Shown: positions 47,559 through 56,453 of the stretch, one piece after another
Numbering within the stretch: position 1 is the stretch's first letter
Layout of the letters: every line of letters begins with the position of its first letter
The notes under the pieces: model-generated
The model's database searches: none
Seen by the model: only the letters and a program-made list of their open reading frames with translations
What the model was told of the DNA's origin: nothing
Translations under genes and position numbers: made by a program
NCBI RefSeq assembly: GCF_039536745.1
Contig: NZ_BAAAZE010000010.1
Span: forward strand, 62,001-126,000
Direction: 5' to 3'
DNA from: Actimicrobium antarcticum
Lineage (GTDB): Bacteria; Pseudomonadota; Gammaproteobacteria; Burkholderiales; Burkholderiaceae_D
Length of the DNA: 64,000 bases

Positions 47559-47719
47559 AGCTGCCCAAGCTCAAATGGCCCGATATCGTACCGCCACCGC
47601 CGGGTGCGCATCAGGCCCGGCTGTCAGCACGATTACTCTGGATGGCCGGGATCTGGGCCGGCTGCATTCTGGCCTTGCTGGTGGTGGCGGGTGTTTTGCG
47701 GCTGGTGCTGATGGCGTAA
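47555..47719 (+). CDS. DUF2474 small membrane protein of the bd oxidase
   Basis: 54 residues starting at GTG that overlaps the cioB stop as GTGA: a Pro-rich lead (PKLKWPDIVPPPPGAHQ), then one membrane helix (LLWMAGIWAGCILALLVVAG). DUF2474 proteins occur directly after cydAB/cioAB genes and are thought to be small accessory subunits comparable to CydX. Easily missed because of size and start codon. Confidence 0.85.
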   Translation: MKLPKLKWPDIVPPPPGAHQARLSARLLWMAGIWAGCILALLVVAGVLRLVLMA

Positions 47720-48128
47720 ATTGTCAGGATCACCGTTTGTTGGCATGGCGGCACGCCGCGGCACCATGAGGATGCTAACCCGATGCCAGATCGAGAACGA
47801 CAGCAAGTTGTATTTCGTTGGCGACCTTACCGCGCTGAACTGCGAGTACGTTGCGTGAACCAGCCAAATCGCACATTCTGTTGCTGCCGATAACGACTGG
47901 TCGCTTGCGATTACGCGTTGCAAACGCCCATAAAAGGGCGAAGCTGCGGCGTCTGGCACCCAACGCATAGACGATCTGCGTCGAAAAAGCGATGGTGTTC
48001 AGCGAGGCAAAAACGCGTAATCTTGGCACTCCCGGCGAGCGCGCCAGCTAGCTCTCTGCTTTATCGATGGCCGACTTTGCCAAGCTCACGTCACTTAACG
48101 TTAGTCATGCTGCACATCGGAGACTTCC
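47720..48128. other. Intergenic region
   Basis: 409 bases. A minus-strand open frame of about 84 codons at 47775-48029 has no recognisable features and is not called. Nothing else is seen. Confidence 0.45.
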
Positions 48129-48539
48129 ATGCCAAAAATGATATTTGTCAATCTGCCCGTTGCCAATCTCGCCGGGTCGACTGCTTTTTACGAAGCACTT
48201 GGCGGCACCAAAAATGCAGTCTTCTCGGACGCAACGTCCTGCTGCATGGTGTTTTCCGACACGATTCACGTGATGCTGTTGACGCATGAAAAATATCGCA
48301 TCTTCACGTCCAGGCCAATTGCAGATACGCATGCGACCAGCGCGACGTTGATCGCGCTGAACGTCGATCTCCGCGACGAGGTTGATGCCACCATAGCCCG
48401 TGCCGCAGCAGCCGGTGGACAAGCCGACCCCAATCCCAAACAAGACCACGGGTTCATGTTTGGCCGCTCGATACAAGACCCGGACGGCCACGTGTGGGAG
48501 ATTTTCTGGATGGATGCCGCCAAGGCAAATAGCGCGTGA
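48129..48539 (+). CDS. VOC-family protein (glyoxalase/bleomycin-resistance fold)
   Basis: 136 residues, cytosolic. Starts MPKMIFVNLPVANLAGSTAFY with EALGG and ends QDPDGHVWEIFWMD, the usual VOC beginning and end. Active-site residues are not certain, and many relatives have unknown substrates. Followed by decayed genes. Confidence 0.88.
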   Translation: MPKMIFVNLPVANLAGSTAFYEALGGTKNAVFSDATSCCMVFSDTIHVMLLTHEKYRIFTSRPIADTHATSATLIALNVDLRDEVDATIARAAAAGGQADPNPKQDHGFMFGRSIQDPDGHVWEIFWMDAAKANSA

Positions 48540-48598
48540 ATCTTATGGGTCGGGCGGGTTTCGACAGGAATGACCACAAACACCATCAGGAGACCGCC

Positions 48599-48751
48599 AT
48601 GAGCATCAATGAAAGCTGCAATTGCGGCGAAACCGGGTTCAGCATTGCGAGGGAGATTTCCGCAAAGTTGGCGCGCTGCACTTGCTCATTCTGCGCAAAA
48701 ACGAACATGCTTCAAGCGTATTACGCAACCGACCGTTGGCACTCCAGCTGA
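48599..48751 (+). pseudogene. Truncated GFA-family (CENP-V/GFA) gene
   Basis: 50 residues MSINESCNCGETGFSIARE and ARCTCSFCAKTNMLQAYY carry the first zinc Cys motifs of the glutathione-dependent formaldehyde-activating family (CxCG, CxxCxK). The protein stops at about one third of normal length. Sequence downstream belongs to a different remnant, so a deletion joined two genes. Confidence 0.75.
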
Positions 48752-48769
48752 CTGGCAGCACTTGGGCCA

Positions 48770-49797
48770 CATCCTGCTACGGGTTTCAGCGCAACCGAAG
48801 CCGCACGCCGCCTCGCAAAAAATGACCGGAATCTCTTAGTCGAACGCCCGCGCGGTTCCAGTATCCCTGATCGGCCGGCCACTGATTGCCTGGCGGGTTG
48901 CAGTGCGCACCGGTTGACCAACAGGCGTCATCGTGAGCGCTGCGGCCATGCTGCTCGATAGCGTCATCGGCCATGAGCAGGTAGCCAAAGCGGACGACGC
49001 GGCGCTGACGGTAGCCTGCAGCCGCTGACACCTGACAAATCCAATGTGCATGGCGACGCTGCTTTGGCCGTGACGGTACGCAGCACGTCGGCCTATGCCG
49101 GCTTCGCGCCTGGGTACAAGCTGCGCATATTCGACGCATTACAGGCCGACGACAACTTCGCCACCATCGTCGTCGCGATGCGCGAAGGGCGCGCCATCCT
49201 CGACAACATCCACAAGGTTTTGCGCTACCAGCTGCCCTCGAACATGGGCGAGGTGCTGACCGTTTTTCCGGGCCTGGTGGAAGCCGGAGTGATCAGGCTG
49301 AAAGCCACCGACGGCGGCAACCGTGGTGCTGCCGCTGCTGGCCACGCAGCCCGTGCGGCGCAAGCTCATCACCGAATCGCCCCCCGCGCTCGCAATGGGT
49401 GTAGACCCCAGCACCGATGATTAAATGGCCCGCACGCCGCGGCATGTGAACGACCGGCTGATCGATGTCTGCATGTGGTCTAGCGTAATTCAGATCGACC
49501 TCGTGATTGCGGTAGCAAGCTTGCTGACGATGGATTTCTATCTGCCGGGCAGATTGATCTCCGGCACGGGCGACCTGACCACGGCCCGCACCGCCGGCTA
49601 CATGGTGCTGGGATTGACCAGCCTGATCACCTGTTTTACTGCGCGCCCGGATATTGCGAGTGCATTCACCGGACTGTTCGCCAACCGGTGGCTATGGGGC
49701 GCCCTCGCGCTCTGGTTGCTGTTGCAGGTGGCGATCGCGCACCTGCCTTTCCTGAACATTGGCTTCGGTACGGCACCACTGGCGCCGGACCAGTGAC
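48770..49797 (+). pseudogene. Remnant of a cation-transporting P-type ATPase
   Basis: An N-terminal scrap GFSATEAARRLAKNDRNLL is in frame near 48782. From about 49140 the end of the enzyme follows: ADDNFATIVVAMREGRAILD, NIHKVLRYQLPSNMGEVLTV, then after frameshifts ESPPALAMGVDP, RHVNDRLIDVCMW and a membrane C-terminus with LLLQVAIAHLPFLNIGFG ending at 49797. The phosphorylation and nucleotide domains (over 500 residues) are missing. DNA at 48840-49090 is of uncertain origin. Confidence 0.75.
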
Positions 49798-50149
49798 TGA
49801 TGTGCGCGGCTACGGCAAACGTGGCGTTGATCTGTAGCGAACTGCGCAAGCTGACGGGACGAATTTTCACGCGGCAAACGTTGCCCCGCGCCTGTAACAA
49901 TTTGGTGCTTCGGTATCGAACTCGACATCAAGCCCGGCATCCAGCCCGACGCCATCAGACAGCATCTGAATACCGGCTGAAATGCGAACTCCCCGGGCAA
50001 GTTGCCTCGGACTAGGAAACCAAACCTGCCTGCATTTACCCTGACCCTACGACCTGAGCGAGCATCACGCGAGATTAAATCGCCTACAATCGGATCGCTT
50101 TTCCGATTGCTTTTTCCGATTCACTTTCTTGCAGATCGTGTTGATTTCA
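49798..50149. other. Intergenic region
   Basis: 352 bases. A short protein-like scrap, FGIELDIKPGIQPDAIRQHL, ends with a stop near 49980 and may be another relic. Otherwise nothing is recognised. Confidence 0.4.
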
Positions 50150-51781
50150 ATGACCAATATCGTTCCTTCCGGCTGGCGCGAACTGGCGACCACTGGCGCC
50201 GCCTCCCGGGAAATCGCCACGCTGACACGTTTCGCCGATGGCCTTGATACCGACTATCTGATTTTTCATGGCGTGCACTGGACCAATATCGAAGACCGTT
50301 ATTCGGTCTATGGCGAAATCGATTTCATCGTGGTCGCCCCCAACGGCCGGGTGCTGGTGATCGAACAAAAATCCGGTTTTCTGACAGAGACCGACGATGG
50401 CCTGATCAAGCGCTATCCCGGCCGCACAGAAAAAGTCCACCTCGCACTGATCCGCACCATCGGCACCTTGCGCAGCCGCTTTGCCCAGACTGGTGGCACG
50501 CTGGACATCGATTACTTGCTGTACTGCCCCGATTACCGCGTGACGCAACCCGCGCTGGCCGGGCTGGACCCAACGCGCATCGTCGACGCCAGCAATGCCG
50601 ACCGGCTGATCCCGGTCATCCGTCAATTGCTGCCGCTGTCCGACGCCACGCCGCAGCGCGCAGCGGTCAGCCGTTTTTTCAATGACACGCTGCGCCTGAT
50701 TCCGGACCCCAGCGCCATGGTCGGACGCGCCGATGCGCTGGTGACGCGACTGGCCGACGGGCTGGCGACCTGGGCGCGGCAAATCGAATTCACGCCATTT
50801 CGCCTGCGCGTGATCGGCACTGCAGGCAGCGGCAAGACCCAACTGGCGATGGCCGAATTCCGCGCCGCCGTTGCAGCCGGTCTGCATCCGCTGTACGTCT
50901 GCTACAACCGGCCGCTGGCCGACCACATGCGCGCCCTGCTTGGCCCGCAAGGCCGCGTCGCCAACTTCCACATGCTGTGCGATGCCTACGGCCGCGAAGC
51001 CGGCTCGACGCCTGATTACAGCAACCCGAACACCTGGCAAAGCATGGAAACCGTATTCGATCACGGTGACGTGCCAGCACATTGGCAGCACGACGTGGTC
51101 ATCATCGACGAGGGACAGGATTTTTCGGAGGACTGGCGCGATGCGGTACTGAAACTGGTGCGCGCACCGGGCCGCGTGTTGTGGCTGGAAGATCCGATGC
51201 AGAACCTGTACGGACGCGCCCCGGTCGATCTGCCAGACTGGGTCACGCTGCGGGTCAACACCAACTACCGCAACCCGCGTGAAATTGTCGATCTGCTCGA
51301 CGCCATCACCGACGGCCATGCACCGGCAATCGCAGCCAGTCCGTTTGTCAGTGCAGGTCTGACGCAATTCACGTATGCCGACGGTGATCAGGACGCTCTG
51401 CTGGAAGCCACCAAGGAAGCCGTGACACATTGCCTGTCGGCCGGATTTGCGCGCAACGATATCGTGCTGCTGTCATTCAAGGGACGCGAAAAATCCACCA
51501 TCCTAAAGCTCGACCACCTGGGTCAGCATGCGCTGCACTCGTTCACGGGGGCCTACGATTTGCTGGGTAATCCGGTGTTTCGCAAAGGCGGCTTGCTGGC
51601 TGAATCGGTGTATCGCTTCAAGGGTCAGTCGGCGCCGGCGGTGATTTTTACCGAGATCGATTTCCAGGAACTGGATGAACGCACGATCCGCAAATTATTT
51701 GTGGGGATGACGCGGGCCAGCCTGAAGCTGGTGCTGGTGGCGAGTGCGTCGGCGACAAAAGTCCTGACACGTTTTGCCTAA
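50150..51781 (+). CDS. NERD-domain / superfamily I helicase-like ATPase
   Basis: 543 residues. The N-terminal NERD nuclease-related domain (about 20-120) has YSVYGEIDFIVVAPNGRVLVIEQKSG (D and E-x-K residues, shortened sense: EIDF, EQK). The helicase core has Walker A GTAGSGKTQLAMAEF, Walker B VVIIDEGQDF, NYRNPREIVDLL and a late FVGMTRASLKLVL motif. It stands alone. Such proteins have been linked to DNA repair or phage defence, but no partner is present. ATG at 50150 preferred to a TTG seven codons earlier. Confidence 0.85.
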   Translation: MTNIVPSGWRELATTGAASREIATLTRFADGLDTDYLIFHGVHWTNIEDRYSVYGEIDFIVVAPNGRVLVIEQKSGFLTETDDGLIKRYPGRTEKVHLALIRTIGTLRSRFAQTGGTLDIDYLLYCPDYRVTQPALAGLDPTRIVDASNADRLIPVIRQLLPLSDATPQRAAVSRFFNDTLRLIPDPSAMVGRADALVTRLADGLATWARQIEFTPFRLRVIGTAGSGKTQLAMAEFRAAVAAGLHPLYVCYNRPLADHMRALLGPQGRVANFHMLCDAYGREAGSTPDYSNPNTWQSMETVFDHGDVPAHWQHDVVIIDEGQDFSEDWRDAVLKLVRAPGRVLWLEDPMQNLYGRAPVDLPDWVTLRVNTNYRNPREIVDLLDAITDGHAPAIAASPFVSAGLTQFTYADGDQDALLEATKEAVTHCLSAGFARNDIVLLSFKGREKSTILKLDHLGQHALHSFTGAYDLLGNPVFRKGGLLAESVYRFKGQSAPAVIFTEIDFQELDERTIRKLFVGMTRASLKLVLVASASATKVLTRFA

Positions 51782-51791
51782 AAATCTGCAT

Positions 51792-51825
51792 AAAAAAACG
51801 GGCACCGCGAGGTGCCCGTTTTTTT
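51792..51825. terminator. Bidirectional rho-independent terminator
   Basis: ACGGGCACC/GGTGCCCGT stem with a GCGA loop, flanked by seven A and seven T. It serves the converging helicase and YXWGXW-protein genes and just overlaps the latter's stop codon. Confidence 0.93.
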
Positions 51826-52285
51826 AATTGCGGTGTGAATTGCCCGGATTGCGATCATTGCGGTTTCTGACGCCATCACCATCGCGATCACGGTCGTAGC
51901 GATTCGGGATACCGTCATGATCCTGGTCCCCACGCCCGCGGCCGTAACCGTTGCCATGGTTTCCGCGCTGCCATCCGCCCCGCTCCAGTCTCCAGCGCTC
52001 ACCATCCTGGCGCCATTCCGGACGCATGTATTGGTAGCCAGGCCGCGAACGCTCCCAATGACCACGGGACCAGACATGTCGCTGGCCGCTCCAGTTCCAG
52101 TAGCCGGGAGCCCACTCGTAACCGCGTCGTGGTTGTGGCACCACCTCGTAACGTACCGGCGGAGGTGCATTGCCGATGATGACATTCACGCCGACTTGCG
52201 CCGATGCTGTCGTTGGCAGCAATGCTGCTGTGCTGATCAGTATTGCGGTGGCCGTGAGGATAATGCGCTTTGTGCTGTTCTTCAT
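51824..52285 (-). CDS. Exported YXWGXW-type repeat protein
   Basis: 153 residues with a signal peptide (MKNSTKRIILTATAILIST, cleavage after ASA). The mature part has aromatic repeats EWAPGYWNWSGQRHVWSRGH and similar, then an Arg/Gly/Asp-rich tail containing DQDHDGIPNRYDRDRDGDGV, a calcium-binding thrombospondin-3-like repeat. Periplasmic or surface location is likely; function unknown. Confidence 0.85.
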   Translation of the reverse strand: MKNSTKRIILTATAILISTAALLPTTASAQVGVNVIIGNAPPPVRYEVVPQPRRGYEWAPGYWNWSGQRHVWSRGHWERSRPGYQYMRPEWRQDGERWRLERGGWQRGNHGNGYGRGRGDQDHDGIPNRYDRDRDGDGVRNRNDRNPGNSHRN

Positions 52286-52429
52286 GCTGGGCTCCGTGAG
52301 GGGTTGTGAACTGACTATATCCGGCAATCGCGGATTTCCGGCTGATCGTGCAACTGCTTACATCTGACACAGCTCACGCACCTCGCATGTCATATGGAAA
52401 CAGCGGGTTAAAATACGCGTCTTCCTCTT

Positions 52430-53491
52430 ATGACCGCCATCATGCTTGCCACTCTCCCTGACGTAATTTTCGACCCGCTACCGGCCAGTGCCATTGATGC
52501 CGCGACCACCCACCTGCATGACGTATTGCAACTGGCCATCGAATATTCGCCGGCAAACAGGGCGGTGGTGGTGTCCGATACCGGCTGCGCGCTGGCATGT
52601 GCATTGACCGAAGCCTACCGGCGTTGCCTGCCCGAGGCGACCTTCATTGATTTCGCGTCCGTCGCGCCGGAGCAGATCCAGGCACTGTTTGCCACGCTGG
52701 ACGCCGGCGACCTGGTGGTGCTGGTGCAGTCGACCAATTTCCGGCTGGACGCCTACCGCATCCGGGTCGAGCTGTTCAAGCGCGGACTGAAAGTCATCGA
52801 GCACCCGCATCTTGCGCGCATGCCGGGAGAGCAATCGCTGCATTACATTGCTGCGCTGGCGTATGACCCGCTGTATTACCGTGGCACCGGGATGGCCCTC
52901 AAGGAACGTATCGATCGCGCCGGTTCCGCGGTGGTTGACAGCGGCGGCGAGCAGCTGGTGTTTGGTGGCCCGCTGGAATCAGCCAAGATCAATATAGGCG
53001 ACTACCGGGGCATGACCAATGTGGGCGGCCAGTTCCCGATCGGCGAAGTATTTACCGAAGCGCGCGACTTGGAAGCCGTCAATGGCCGGGTACGGATTTT
53101 TGTGTTTGGCGATACCGCTTTTTCCGTGAATCAGCCCGCGAAACCGATCACGCTGGTGATCAGCAAAGGCCGCGTCGTCGAGGCCGTCGACAGCACGCCG
53201 GAATTCGATCAGGTGCTGGCGAATATCCGCGCTGATGAAGGTGAAGTCTGGCTACGCGAGCTGGGCTTTGGCATGAATCGGGCGTTCAGCAAGGATTGCA
53301 CTGTCGGCGACATCGGCACCTTCGAGCGCATGTGCGGCATCCACTTGTCGCTGGGCGCCAAGCACGGAATTTATGCCAAGCCGGGTTTCAAGCGCGGTGT
53401 GGTGCGCCATCATGTCGACGTGTTTGCCGTGACGGAATCGGTGCTGCTGGATGGCGTTGCCGTGTACCGGGATGGTGCCTGGGTCGTGTGA
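52430..53491 (+). CDS. M29-family (thermophilic-type) aminopeptidase
   Basis: 353 residues, cytosolic metallopeptidase. C-terminal metal-site elements: GQFPIGEVFTEARD (Glu), EVWLRELGFGMN (Glu), CGIHLSLGAKHGIY (His) and VRHHVDVF (His, Asp). The first half is a Rossmann-like domain. ATG at 52430; a second ATG four codons later is possible. It is monocistronic. Confidence 0.8.
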   Translation: MTAIMLATLPDVIFDPLPASAIDAATTHLHDVLQLAIEYSPANRAVVVSDTGCALACALTEAYRRCLPEATFIDFASVAPEQIQALFATLDAGDLVVLVQSTNFRLDAYRIRVELFKRGLKVIEHPHLARMPGEQSLHYIAALAYDPLYYRGTGMALKERIDRAGSAVVDSGGEQLVFGGPLESAKINIGDYRGMTNVGGQFPIGEVFTEARDLEAVNGRVRIFVFGDTAFSVNQPAKPITLVISKGRVVEAVDSTPEFDQVLANIRADEGEVWLRELGFGMNRAFSKDCTVGDIGTFERMCGIHLSLGAKHGIYAKPGFKRGVVRHHVDVFAVTESVLLDGVAVYRDGAWVV

Positions 53492-53639
53492 CCAAACTTG
53501 TAAGCGTCACGCGCGTCCAAGATTGGCCGATGCTCCAGGATAAACTGCCGCACCTGCTAACGTCAGCCAACATCAGCCAACATTCCGAAAGCGAGCACGA
53601 AAAGCTCTTCGCCAGTCGATGATGAAAAAACAGACACCG

Positions 53640-54086
53640 TTAGTGACTGTCTTTACCCCCTCCGAACAAGTGACCCTCGATCAGGTTGCCCACCTCGCTT
53701 TGCCAGTTGTCTTCGGAAGGTATCTGCCCGTTTGGTGTCAGTTGATCGATCAGCTTCGGCAGGAACTGCGCGAGACTGGCAGCAGCCTGTTCGGTCGGGA
53801 CTCCGCTATGCAGTGCAATATCACTGACTTGTGCTTCGCCCAGCGCACTGTGGATCTGCCCGGCTGATACCGGCTGGTTCTCGCCAAGACCGATCCACGA
53901 AGCCACCTGCTCCTGCAAGCCGCTGTCACGCAGCTGTTGCAGCAAACCTGACAATCCGCCGGTACTGGAGGCCAACGCCACTACCGCTTCAAGCAATCCG
54001 CCCGGTGGGCCTTGTGGTTCGTCATCGGCTTGCGGCAAACCGAGTTTGCCTTTGATTTGCCCTGTCAGTTGATTCAGAATTCCCAT
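53640..54086 (-). CDS. YidB-family (DUF937) protein
   Basis: 148 residues starting MGILNQLTGQIKGKLGLPQ. A Gly/Leu-rich core LSGLLQQLRDSGLQEQVASWIGLGENQPV and PKLIDQLTPNGQIP fits the DUF937 family (each given in part). Function unknown. Two adjacent ATG codons are possible; the second (54086) has GGAG at six bases. Confidence 0.88.
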   Translation of the reverse strand: MGILNQLTGQIKGKLGLPQADDEPQGPPGGLLEAVVALASSTGGLSGLLQQLRDSGLQEQVASWIGLGENQPVSAGQIHSALGEAQVSDIALHSGVPTEQAAASLAQFLPKLIDQLTPNGQIPSEDNWQSEVGNLIEGHLFGGGKDSH

Positions 54087-54406
54087 CATTTTCTCCGGTT
54101 GGATTGCGCCATCGCGCGTGCAACCCGATCCGGCCAGACCGGTCGGGCCGATTGCAGCCTTCACTATAGAAGAGCTAAACGACATGACTTTGCGTTTGCG
54201 CCAACCTGCGTAGGTCACTTGGCGATGTCAGGATTGGCAAGACATGCAACCGCGCCTGACGTGACACGCAACTGCAGCACAGTCCCGGTTAAAAATGAAA
54301 AACCCTGGCCTTTGGCGGTTGCGTGCACCAGCACCGTTGCCGATCACGCGAACCCTGCGCTGTAATACGTTCAGCCAGTTCTGGCTTGCTCACCGACGGA
54401 CACCCC
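54087..54406. other. Intergenic region between divergent genes
   Basis: 320 bases between the DUF937 gene and the nuclease-like lipoprotein. Expected to hold both promoters; no specific site could be assigned. Confidence 0.5.
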
Positions 54407-56254
54407 ATGCCACCTTCTTTTTGCGACTACTCCCATCGCCTCCCGGGATTTCTCTTCACGCTGCTGTTAGCCGGATGTGGCGGCAGCGATGCCAGTCAAG
54501 GCCCGCCACCCGACCAGTTCAGTGCGGTACGCAACGTTGCCGGTGCGCCCGCCTGCCCCGCCGCACCGAACTCATTGCGCAACATCACCAGCGTTCAGGG
54601 CAGCAGCCGTCTTAGTCCAAGGGATGGCCAACCAGTCACGGTGCGCGGCGTGGTGACTGGCGACTTCCAGGACACGCGCCAGTTGCATGGATTTTTCCTG
54701 CAACAGCCGGTGCCGGACCAGAATGCCGGCACCTCCGAAGGCCTGTTTGTCTACTTGCCGTCGGGCGCAAAACGGGTCACAGCAGGACAGTACGTGCAGG
54801 TCAGCGGCACCATCGACGAATACAAAAGCAGCAGCGCCGACACCGATCGGCTCACCCGCATCAACAACGTCAAAACCATCACCATTTGCGGAACGGGTCC
54901 TGCCATCTCACCGCGTGCAATCACATTGCCACTGGCAAGCAACAAGGACTTCGAAGCGCTCGAAGGCATGCTGGTACGTTTCACCCAGCCGCTGACCGTG
55001 TCCGACAACCATGATCTGGGCGACCACGGCACCCTGTTGCTGTCCGTCGGCGACCGCCTGTGGCAACCCGGCAATCATCCGGTGCGCACCGATGTCGCAG
55101 CAATTGCGACCGACAACGCGCGCTCCCAGATTCTGCTGGATGACGGCGCCAACATCGTTCATCCGGCGACCATTCCGTACCTGAGCGCCAGCGACACCAG
55201 CGGCACGCGTCGCACCGGCGATACCGTCACCGGCTTGCAGGGCATCCTGAGCTGGTCATTCAATGCATGGCGATTGCATCCCACCGAACGCCCGGTCTTC
55301 ACGTCGGCCAACGCGCGTCCGGATGCACCGATGGCGGTCGGAGGGACACTGCGGGCGGCCAGCCTGAACGTGCTGAACTTCTTCACGACCTTGAATGAAC
55401 GCGGTGCCAATACCAGCCTGGAACGCACCCGCCAACGCGACAAACTGGTCAGCGCGATCATCGGCCTCGATGCCGATGTGCTGGGGTTGATGGAAATTGA
55501 AACCGGCACTGCTGCCCTCACTAATCTGGTGACGGCGATCAACGCTCGCATGGGCAAGAACACTTACGCCGCGATCCAGAGCGGCACGCCCGGCAGCGAT
55601 GCGATCAAGGTGGCCATCATCTACAAGCCGGCCGCGGTCGCACCGGTGGATGGCCCGGAACTGCCACCGACACGGGGGTTCATCGTCGATGGCGGCGTTC
55701 GTCCGCCACTGGCACAGCGTTTTTCTGCACGCGATAACCAGCGTGAATTCTGGCTGGTGGTCAGTCACCTGAAAAGCAAAAGCAGTTGTCCGCGTGACTC
55801 CCGCAGTATCGAGCGCGACCGTGGCCAGGGTTGCTGGAACGCCGCCCGCACACGTCAGGCTGCATCGCTCGATAGCTGGGTAGCGGACCTGGTGAGTCGT
55901 TCGGGTGAACCCGACGTTCTGATGCTGGGTGATTTCAATGCCTACCTGAGCGAAGATCCGATCCGCGCCATCGAGGCTGCCGGCTACGAAAACCTGCTGC
56001 GCCGGCTGCCCGCAAAAGAACGCTATTCGTACGTGTTTGCCGGCCAGTCTGGCGCACTCGATTACGGTTTTTCCAGCAAGACACTGGCGGCGCAGGTCAG
56101 TGGCGTGACGATCTGGCATATCAATGCCGATGAGCCGGGGGTCCTGGACTACAACACCGAGTCACGTCCGGATGATCGCTATGCAGCGACGCCCTTTCGC
56201 TCGTCCGATCACGATCCGGTTCTGGTGGGGCTGAATCTGCAGCTACGGCGTTGA
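54407..56254 (+). CDS. ExeM/NucH-like extracellular endonuclease lipoprotein
   Basis: 615 residues. A lipoprotein signal with lipobox LLAGC at about residue 19 anchors it to the envelope. An OB-fold-like domain (about 55-230) with VTVRGVVTGDFQDTRQLHGF is followed by an endonuclease/exonuclease/phosphatase domain (about 315-615): ASLNVLNFFTT, LGLMEIETG, VSHLKSKSSC, LGDFNAY and SSDHDPVLVGL. These are the DNase I-like catalytic residues. It probably degrades extracellular DNA. Confidence 0.88.
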   Translation: MPPSFCDYSHRLPGFLFTLLLAGCGGSDASQGPPPDQFSAVRNVAGAPACPAAPNSLRNITSVQGSSRLSPRDGQPVTVRGVVTGDFQDTRQLHGFFLQQPVPDQNAGTSEGLFVYLPSGAKRVTAGQYVQVSGTIDEYKSSSADTDRLTRINNVKTITICGTGPAISPRAITLPLASNKDFEALEGMLVRFTQPLTVSDNHDLGDHGTLLLSVGDRLWQPGNHPVRTDVAAIATDNARSQILLDDGANIVHPATIPYLSASDTSGTRRTGDTVTGLQGILSWSFNAWRLHPTERPVFTSANARPDAPMAVGGTLRAASLNVLNFFTTLNERGANTSLERTRQRDKLVSAIIGLDADVLGLMEIETGTAALTNLVTAINARMGKNTYAAIQSGTPGSDAIKVAIIYKPAAVAPVDGPELPPTRGFIVDGGVRPPLAQRFSARDNQREFWLVVSHLKSKSSCPRDSRSIERDRGQGCWNAARTRQAASLDSWVADLVSRSGEPDVLMLGDFNAYLSEDPIRAIEAAGYENLLRRLPAKERYSYVFAGQSGALDYGFSSKTLAAQVSGVTIWHINADEPGVLDYNTESRPDDRYAATPFRSSDHDPVLVGLNLQLRR

Positions 56255-56453
56255 CCATAGAGCGATCGCTAATTCATCAGTGCCACGCGCACCGCGAGGG
56301 CTCTGGCAGGACTTGTTACGGATGTCGATTAGTGCTTTATGCCAACTTTAAATTTCGGTGTTGCTGTTTTTACAGAGCGCCTGATGCATAATTTGTGCCG
56401 GGCAACTTCACGACTTTCTTTTTCACCAGTGATCTTTTTAAGGAGGTCTTCTC

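Noticed and set aside
47775..48029. Minus-strand open frame of 84 codons after the bd oxidase genes
   Set aside because: No ribosome-binding site, no recognisable motif and biased composition.
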